The notes beneath the pieces are model-generated. The model was given only the letters and a program-made list of their open reading frames with translations. It had not been told where the DNA came from and did not search any database. Positions 59,179-64,000 of a DNA stretch of 64,000 nt are shown here, in pieces. The stretch's first letter is position 1, and each line of letters opens with the position of its first letter. Source of the DNA: Cellulomonas chitinilytica (GTDB taxonomy: Bacteria; Actinomycetota; Actinomycetes; Actinomycetales; Cellulomonadaceae). The position numbers and the translations under genes were made by a program. The stretch is taken from contig NZ_BONK01000020.1 of assembly GCF_016862675.1 (NCBI RefSeq), positions 1-64,000 of the forward strand. The letters are read 5' to 3'.

Positions 59179-60275
59179 GCGTCTCGACCTTCCCCGGGAC
59201 GGGTCGCGGGGTGATCCCGACCGTCGCCGACCCGGTGCTGGAGATCCGGAACCTGTCCGTCGAGTACGGGTACGACGAGAACCCGACGAAGGTGCTGCGC
59301 GACGTGTCGCTCACCCTCAACCGCGGCGAGGTGCTCGGCCTCGCCGGCGAGTCGGGGTGCGGCAAGTCGACGCTCGCGTACGCGGCGACCCGGCTGCTGC
59401 CCCCGCCCGGGCTCATCACCGGCGGGGAGGTGGTCTTCCGCGGTCGTGACGGTGTCGAGCAGGACATCCTCACGCTGTCCGACAAGGACCTGCGGGCGTC
59501 GCGCTGGCAGGACATGGCGATCGTGTTCCAGGGCGCGATGAACTCGCTCAACCCCGTGCACCGGATCGGCCGGCAGATCGTCGACGCGCTCCAGGCCCAC
59601 GTGCCCGGCATCTCCCGGCGCGACGCCGACGACCGGGCCGCCCACCTGCTCGAGCTCGTCGGGATCTCCGCCGACCGGGTCCGGTCGTACCCGCACCAGC
59701 TCTCCGGCGGCATGCGGCAGCGCGTGATGATCGCGATGGCCCTGGCCCTCGAGCCGCAGGTCCTCATCATGGACGAGCCGACGACGGCCCTCGACGTCGT
59801 CATGCAGCGGCAGATCGTCGAGCAGATCGCCGAGCTGCGCGACCGGCTCGGGTTCTCCGTCATCTTCATCACCCACGACGTGTCGCTGCTCATCGAGATC
59901 GCGGACCGCATCGCGATCATGTACGCCGGCGAGATCGTCGAGGAGGCGCACGCGCACGACGTGTACCGCCGTCCGCGGCACCCGTACTCCGACGGGCTGC
60001 TGCACTCGTTCCCTCCCCTGCGCGGGCCGCGGCGCGAGCTCACGGGCATCCCCGGGTCGCCGCCCGACCTCGCCCGGCTGCCCGTCGGGTGCCCGTTCCG
60101 GGACCGGTGCGCCTTCGCGTTCGACGCGTGCGCGACCGTGTCACCGCGCCTGACGGCCCCCGCGGTCCCCGGCGACACCCCGGGCCGCTCGGTCGCGTGC
60201 CTGCGCCACGACCCGGCCGCGGTCACGGCCGCCGGCTTCACCCCGCAACCGGTCCCGGACCGCCTGTCCCTCTAG
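59175..60275 (+). CDS. ABC importer ATPase (OppD/DppD type)
   Basis: 366 residues. Walker A GESGCGKSTLAYA, Q-loop FQGAMNSLNPVHR, signature LSGGMRQRVMIAMAL, Walker B LIMDEPTTALD, H-loop ITHD, and the C-terminal Cys-containing oligopeptide domain (CPFRDRCAFAFDAC). It completes the importer; the order binding protein, OppF, OppB, OppC, OppD differs from the classic order. No terminator was recognised directly after it. Confidence 0.94.
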   Translation: MSVSTFPGTGRGVIPTVADPVLEIRNLSVEYGYDENPTKVLRDVSLTLNRGEVLGLAGESGCGKSTLAYAATRLLPPPGLITGGEVVFRGRDGVEQDILTLSDKDLRASRWQDMAIVFQGAMNSLNPVHRIGRQIVDALQAHVPGISRRDADDRAAHLLELVGISADRVRSYPHQLSGGMRQRVMIAMALALEPQVLIMDEPTTALDVVMQRQIVEQIAELRDRLGFSVIFITHDVSLLIEIADRIAIMYAGEIVEEAHAHDVYRRPRHPYSDGLLHSFPPLRGPRRELTGIPGSPPDLARLPVGCPFRDRCAFAFDACATVSPRLTAPAVPGDTPGRSVACLRHDPAAVTAAGFTPQPVPDRLSL

Positions 60276-60386
60276 CCCCCGGCCGGACCGGCTCACAGGC
60301 AGGGTGGGGGGCGGCGTCCAGGTGGGTCCCAGGTGCCCTCGGTGAGGTGGTCCTCGACGGGAACCGCCCGACGAGGAGGCCGCACC

Positions 60387-60710
60387 ATGAGCACCGTGTC
60401 CGCAGCACCCACCTGGTTGACGGCCAACATCCGGCCCGCGGGGTCGTTCGGCCGGGACGACGTCGGGCAGCTCCGTGCGCTGCTCGACGCCGTCTCGGCG
60501 TGCGCGTCGCTCGTGGTGCTCGACCTCGCGGCGACGATCCTGCGCAGCGGGCACGCCGTCGAGGTCATCGACGACGCCGCGTCCGCCCTCGAGCTGCGCG
60601 GCGGCTGCCTGCTGTGCATCAACGCGGACGACGACGCGCGGGCCCGCCTCGGCGGGTGCCGTCACGCCGTCGTCGTCGCACGGGGTGAACCGGTGCCGGT
60701 CGGCGTCTGA
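60387..60710 (+). CDS. Small STAS-like protein
   Basis: 107 residues with the beta-alpha layout of STAS domains: a strand pair near TANIRPAGSF, a helix (VGQLRALLDAVSA), the central strand SLVVLDLAATIL, a helix in HAVEVIDDAASALELRGG, and the strand LLCINADDD. The usual phospho-Ser position after the DL turn is Ala-Ala, so regulation by phosphorylation is doubtful. GAGGAGGCCGCACC precedes the ATG. It probably stands alone. Confidence 0.65.
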   Translation: MSTVSAAPTWLTANIRPAGSFGRDDVGQLRALLDAVSACASLVVLDLAATILRSGHAVEVIDDAASALELRGGCLLCINADDDARARLGGCRHAVVVARGEPVPVGV

Positions 60711-60816
60711 GCGCGCGTACGCTTCACGGCACCGGACGACGACCGCGGCCGGGAACCACCGGGCCGTGCCGTTCGTCGTACGGCAGACCGCGCACGACGT
60801 CGAGAGGAGCCGGACC

Positions 60817-61176
60817 GTGAGCCAGGACTCCGTCGCGGACGAGATCGCCGCCGGCGACTCGTCGGACAACAAGCTCCGCCGCGCGCTCGACGTGTGGCAC
60901 ACCAAGCTCGACACGGTGCCCGGCGGGCGGGCCGCGTTCAAGGTGGTCGTCGCCGTCGTCGGTTCCGCGACCGTGCTCGTCGGGATCGCGCTGCTCGTGC
61001 TGCCCGGCCCGGGGTGGCTCGTGATCTTCCTCGGCCTCGGCATCCTCAGCACCGAGTTCGCCGCCGCCCGCCGGCTCACCGACCGGCTGCGCGCGATCGT
61101 GCTGCGCGGGTGGGCGTGGCTGCGCAGCCGGCGCTCACGACCGGCCGAGGACCCGGCCGCCGCCCCGACGGACTGA
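60817..61176 (+). CDS. PGPGW-motif transmembrane protein (TIGR02611 family)
   Basis: 119 residues. Two membrane helices flank the name-giving LPGPGWLVIFLGLGILSTEF motif; the first is FKVVVAVVGSATVLVGIALL. The N-terminus is acidic and cytoplasmic and the C-terminus is Arg-rich. Widespread in actinobacteria with no known function. GAGAGGAGC precedes the GTG at 60817; TACGCT at 60718 is a candidate -10 element. Confidence 0.88.
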   Translation: MSQDSVADEIAAGDSSDNKLRRALDVWHTKLDTVPGGRAAFKVVVAVVGSATVLVGIALLVLPGPGWLVIFLGLGILSTEFAAARRLTDRLRAIVLRGWAWLRSRRSRPAEDPAAAPTD

Positions 61177-61184
61177 GCCGCCCG

Positions 61185-62216
61185 CTACTTCTGCTCGAGC
61201 TCCGCGATGCGCTTGAGGATCGGCTCGATGGCGTCGTACGTCGAGGAGTTCATCAGCTTCCCCAGCTCCGCCTTGAGCTGAGCCAGCGGGGCGCTCGGCT
61301 TCTCCACGTCCTGCCGGATGCGCTCGATCGCGGCGCCGGACGAGGCCGCCTCCTGCTGCTGCTGCACCCACGCGAGCAGCTGCAGCGCCGACGTGTACGT
61401 GCCCGCGAACGCCGCCTCGACCGCACGGCCGCGGTGCGCCTGGAGGGCGCCGATCGTGCTGGTGGCCAGCGCCGTGAACTTCGCCCAGGCGGCGGGCTCG
61501 TACGTCGCGAGCCGCTGGTACTCCGTCGCGTAGTACCCGACCCACGCGTTGATCGTGTTCAGGTGGGTCAGGCCGTACTGCCACTCGGCGTGCGGGTTCA
61601 CGAGGTTCGGGCCTGTCGGCCAGGCGGACGTCACGTGACCCGCCTGCCCGACCTTGCGCCGGATGGTCACGGCCACACCGTTGACCGTCGCGGACTTGTC
61701 CTCGTCGTTCGTGCCGTGCGGCACCCACGGCCCCGGTGACTCGTAGACGGCCTTGATCGCGGCGACGACGGTCTGCTGCGGCCACGACGGCGGGAAAAGC
61801 GTCTTGGTGCCCCACGAGACCGGGCGGTGCCCCAGACCACCCTGGATGACGGCCCAGTGGAAGGTGGGGTCCTGGCTCTCCTGCATGCTCATCGTGTGGG
61901 TCGCGAGCTTCTGCTCGGAGACGGTCACCTTGAGCTGCTGGGCCGTGCCGCTGTGCGCGATGAACGACGTCTCCAGCTGCACGACGCGCGGGCCGGCCGC
62001 GCCGGTCCGCCGGGCGGGGAGCGTCGCGACGAACGAGACGACGGCCGCGTTGCCGGCCTGTCGCTGCAGCGCGACGAGCGTCCCGGCGGTCGCCACGAGC
62101 GGGGTGCGGCCGGTCGCCACGGGGCTTGTGCTCGTGCTCGCGCTCGGGCCGGGACGGGTGCGGGCCGTCCGCTCGCGCACGGGAGGGTGACGGGTCAGGA
62201 GCCGGGCGCTGCCCAT
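61185..62216 (-). CDS. EndoU-like nuclease with toxin-export leader motif
   Basis: 343 residues. Residues 1-45 are basic and Thr/Ser/Pro-rich; 47-63 read LVALQRQAGNAAVVSFV, matching the LQRxxGNxAVxxL leader seen at the N-terminus of exported polymorphic toxins and extracellular contractile injection-system cargo. Residues about 100-203 match bacterial EndoU RNase toxins: GGLGHRPVSWGTKTLFPPSW, QQTVVAAIKAVYES, VNGVAVTIRR and a final HVTSAWP; His107 and His130 are the candidate catalytic pair, with Lys138 nearby. Residues 205-343 are a helical tail of unknown role. GAGGAGG lies seven bases before the ATG. No immunity gene or secretion machinery is evident nearby. Confidence 0.75.
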   Translation of the reverse strand: MGSARLLTRHPPVRERTARTRPGPSASTSTSPVATGRTPLVATAGTLVALQRQAGNAAVVSFVATLPARRTGAAGPRVVQLETSFIAHSGTAQQLKVTVSEQKLATHTMSMQESQDPTFHWAVIQGGLGHRPVSWGTKTLFPPSWPQQTVVAAIKAVYESPGPWVPHGTNDEDKSATVNGVAVTIRRKVGQAGHVTSAWPTGPNLVNPHAEWQYGLTHLNTINAWVGYYATEYQRLATYEPAAWAKFTALATSTIGALQAHRGRAVEAAFAGTYTSALQLLAWVQQQQEAASSGAAIERIRQDVEKPSAPLAQLKAELGKLMNSSTYDAIEPILKRIAELEQK

Positions 62217-62323
62217 CGGGCGCCTCCTCGCGGCCTGCGTCGACGCCCCTGGGCGGGCTCGTCGGGACGCGGCCTCTGCACGCCAGCGTAAGGACGTCGC
62301 GGCGTGGTTGCTCGGCGCACGCG

Positions 62324-63157
62324 TCAGGACAGGACCTGGCGCAGCCCCTCGGCGAACCGGGCGGTGTGCGTGCCGAACCCGCCGTGCCCGCCGGGCAGCA
62401 CGAGCGCGTCGACGCCGAGCAGGTCCGCGACCGCCTGGCCCGCGCGGTGCGCCGGCTCACCGGCGGAGTCCGCGCCGACGGCGGGCACCACGCGGACCCC
62501 GTCGTTCCGCAGCGCCGCGAGGTCGGGGACCCAGCGCCCGAACACGGGCACCTCGTGCTCGACGAAGTACGCCGTGTTGACCGCGAACCGCGCGAGCATC
62601 GCCGCGACCTGCGGGGGCAGCTCCACGTCCGGGGCCGGCCCCCCGTCGTCCGCGTCGCGGCCCATCGCCTCGCCGAACACGGCCATCGCCGCGTCGGTCC
62701 CGTCGGCGGCGCACACGGCGGCCACCTCGTCGAGGACCGCCTGCCAGTGCGGGGCGTCGTCGAGCAACCCGAACACGGGTGGTTCGTGGGCCACGACGAT
62801 CCGGACCTGGTCGGGGTGCTGCGCGGTGAGCCCGAGGGCGATCTGCGCGCCGCTGCTGTTCCCGAACACGGCGGCCGGCCGTTCGTCGGCGACCGCCGCG
62901 AGCAGGAGGTGCGCGTCGTCGACGTGGGCGTCGACCGGTTGCGTCGCGGGGCCGTCGGTCAGCGGGCTGCGGGAGTTGCCGCGGCGGTCGTACGTGACGA
63001 CGGTCCACCGGTCGGCCAGCGCGTCGGCGAGCGGCGCGAGCGCGGCGGCGTCGTAGATCCCGCCGCAGACGAGGAGCAGCACGTGCCCGCTGCCGCGGAC
63101 CTCGTAGTACAGGCTCGCGCCGGGCACGGCGAGGGTGGAGACGGTCGGGACGGGCAC
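62324..63157 (-). CDS. Alpha/beta hydrolase
   Basis: 277 residues. Elements: LYYEVRGSGHVLLLVCGG, VVTYDRRGNSRSP, the nucleophile elbow GNSSGAQ with Ser102, and the terminal His in LPGGHGGFG. The acid residue probably lies in the strand before VGADSAGEP. No signal peptide; substrate unknown. GGAGGTCATC precedes the GTG at 63157. It follows the ECF sigma-factor gene by 25 bases and is probably co-transcribed with it. Confidence 0.9.
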   Translation of the reverse strand: MPVPTVSTLAVPGASLYYEVRGSGHVLLLVCGGIYDAAALAPLADALADRWTVVTYDRRGNSRSPLTDGPATQPVDAHVDDAHLLLAAVADERPAAVFGNSSGAQIALGLTAQHPDQVRIVVAHEPPVFGLLDDAPHWQAVLDEVAAVCAADGTDAAMAVFGEAMGRDADDGGPAPDVELPPQVAAMLARFAVNTAYFVEHEVPVFGRWVPDLAALRNDGVRVVPAVGADSAGEPAHRAGQAVADLLGVDALVLPGGHGGFGTHTARFAEGLRQVLS

Positions 63158-63182
63158 GATGACCTCCGGGACGGACGACGGG

Positions 63183-64000
63183 TCAGGCGGGTGGGAGCCG
63201 GGCGGCCCGGGCGTCGAGGTAGCGCTGCTCGGGCAGGCTCGTGGTGAGCCGGGCGGCCTCCCGGTAGGCGGCGCGGGCGGCGGGCACGTCGCCGGCCAGC
63301 TCCAGCAGGTGCGCCCGGACGGCTGCGAGGCGGTGGTGACCGGCGGTGCGGTCGTCGTCGTCCAGCGGGGCCAGCACGTCCAGCCCGGCGCGCGGCCCGT
63401 CGACCATCGCCACGGCGACGGCCCGGTTGAGGGTCACCATCGGGCCGGGTGCGACGTGGTCCAGCACGCCGTACAGGGCGACGACCTGCGGCCAGTCGGT
63501 GTCCTGCGCGGTCGGCGCCTCCGCGTGCACCGCGGCGATGGCGGCCTGCAGGAGGTACGGGCCCGCCGGGAACCGTGCGAGCGCGTCCTCGACGAGCGCG
63601 ACGCCCTCGTCGAGCTGGTCCCGGTCCCACAACGACCGGTCCTGCTCGGCGAGCGGGACGAGCCCGCCGGCCGCGTCCGTGCGGGCCGGGCGGTGCGCGT
63701 CGGTGAGGAGCATCAGGGCGAGCAGCCCGGCCACCTCGCCGTCGTCGGGCAGGAGCCCGTGCAGCATGCGGGCGAGCCGGATCGCCTCGGCCGTGAGGTC
63801 GGTGCGCAGCAGCGACGCCCCGGCCGACGACGTGTACCCCTCGGTGAACACGAGGTAGAGCACCTGCAGCACGGCGTCGAGGCGGTCCGCCCGCTCGTCG
63901 GGGGGTGGCTCGACGAACCGGCCGCCCGCAGCCCGGACCTTCTGCTTCGCGCGGCTGATCCGCTGGGCCATCGTCGCCTCCGGCACCAGGTAGGCGGCGG
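63183..64000 (-). CDS. ECF sigma factor with C-terminal helical repeat domain (ECF42/DUF6596), N-terminus outside window
   Basis: The open frame continues past 64000 without a start. The visible part begins AAYLVPEATMAQRISRAKQ, the end of sigma region 4 (helix-turn-helix tail). It is followed by the long extension RLDAVLQVLYLVFTEGYTSS and TPR-like helices (VTLNRAVAVAMVDGPRAGLD, HRLAAVRAHLLELAGDVPAA) that mark the ECF42 group, which has no anti-sigma factor and is thought to be controlled through this domain. In other actinobacteria such genes sit with a DGPF/YCII protein, which would lie outside the window. Confidence 0.9.
   Translation of the reverse strand, partial: AAYLVPEATMAQRISRAKQKVRAAGGRFVEPPPDERADRLDAVLQVLYLVFTEGYTSSAGASLLRTDLTAEAIRLARMLHGLLPDDGEVAGLLALMLLTDAHRPARTDAAGGLVPLAEQDRSLWDRDQLDEGVALVEDALARFPAGPYLLQAAIAAVHAEAPTAQDTDWPQVVALYGVLDHVAPGPMVTLNRAVAVAMVDGPRAGLDVLAPLDDDDRTAGHHRLAAVRAHLLELAGDVPAARAAYREAARLTTSLPEQRYLDARAARLPPA

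Overview
The window is a gene-dense, very GC-rich stretch of an actinobacterial chromosome. The best clue to the organism is the 820-residue GH94 protein at 21730-24192, which reads almost like the textbook Cellulomonas cellobiose phosphorylase. With a secreted LPMO, a GH3 beta-glucosidase, a GH13 alpha-glucosidase, two sugar/oligosaccharide importers and many leaderless GTG/ATG starts, this points to Cellulomonas or a close relative (Micrococcales). That assignment is inference from remembered family sequences, not a search.

Layout. 1-11.8 kb: an AA10 LPMO cut by the window edge; a TetR/THUMP-methyltransferase pair; a GAF regulator, secreted beta-helix protein, acetaldehyde-type dehydrogenase and DUF779 protein; a lipoprotein; a DinB-like protein; an uncharacterised protein with a paralogue at 27 kb; and a VWA lipoprotein. 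12-20.7 kb: a fused circularly permuted ATP-grasp/alpha-E protein coupled to a transglutaminase; a 50-residue peptide gene with a very strong ribosome binding site; a PLP decarboxylase; tRNA-Gly(CCC); and small proteins. 20.7-31.7 kb: aldose 1-epimerase and cellobiose phosphorylase under a CelR/CebR-like operator, a NarL-type two-component system, dcd, and a MarR/ABC exporter pair. 31.7-38 kb: a maltose/alpha-glucoside-type importer with a GH13 glucosidase and a ROK regulator. 38-47 kb: disA, radA, a proline-rich membrane protein, an SDR, and GT39 plus GT2-GtrA membrane glycosyltransferases. 47-51 kb: an ArsR-SRPBCC module with two identical operators, a VOC protein and an OmpR-type two-component system. 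50.9-60.3 kb: a TetR regulator divergent from a GH3 glucosidase and a five-gene Opp/Dpp-type importer. 60.3-64 kb: small proteins, a lone EndoU-like nuclease with a toxin-export leader motif, an alpha/beta hydrolase, and an ECF sigma factor cut by the right edge.

How the genes work together. The LPMO would open crystalline polysaccharide outside the cell. The Opp/Dpp-type importer could bring in oligosaccharides for cytoplasmic cleavage by GH3 (hydrolysis) and GH94 (phosphorolysis), with the epimerase balancing sugar anomers. The GH13 locus does the same for alpha-glucosides. Each sugar module has its own local regulator or operator (CelR-like site, ROK palindrome, TetR palindrome).

The most unusual items are: the EndoU-like protein (61185-62216) with an N-terminal LQRQAGNAAV motif seen in exported toxins and injection-system cargo; the twin TGAACC-N4-GGTTCA operators over a leaderless ArsR promoter; the 26-bp perfect palindrome in front of the GH3/importer operon; the 50-codon peptide gene at 16208; and long GC-rich hairpins placed at gene ends and inside operons. 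No CRISPR array, insertion sequence, prophage or rRNA gene was seen. No stretch over 300 bases lacks a gene, except the 24193-24509 divergent promoter region, which holds the CelR-like operator and two promoters.
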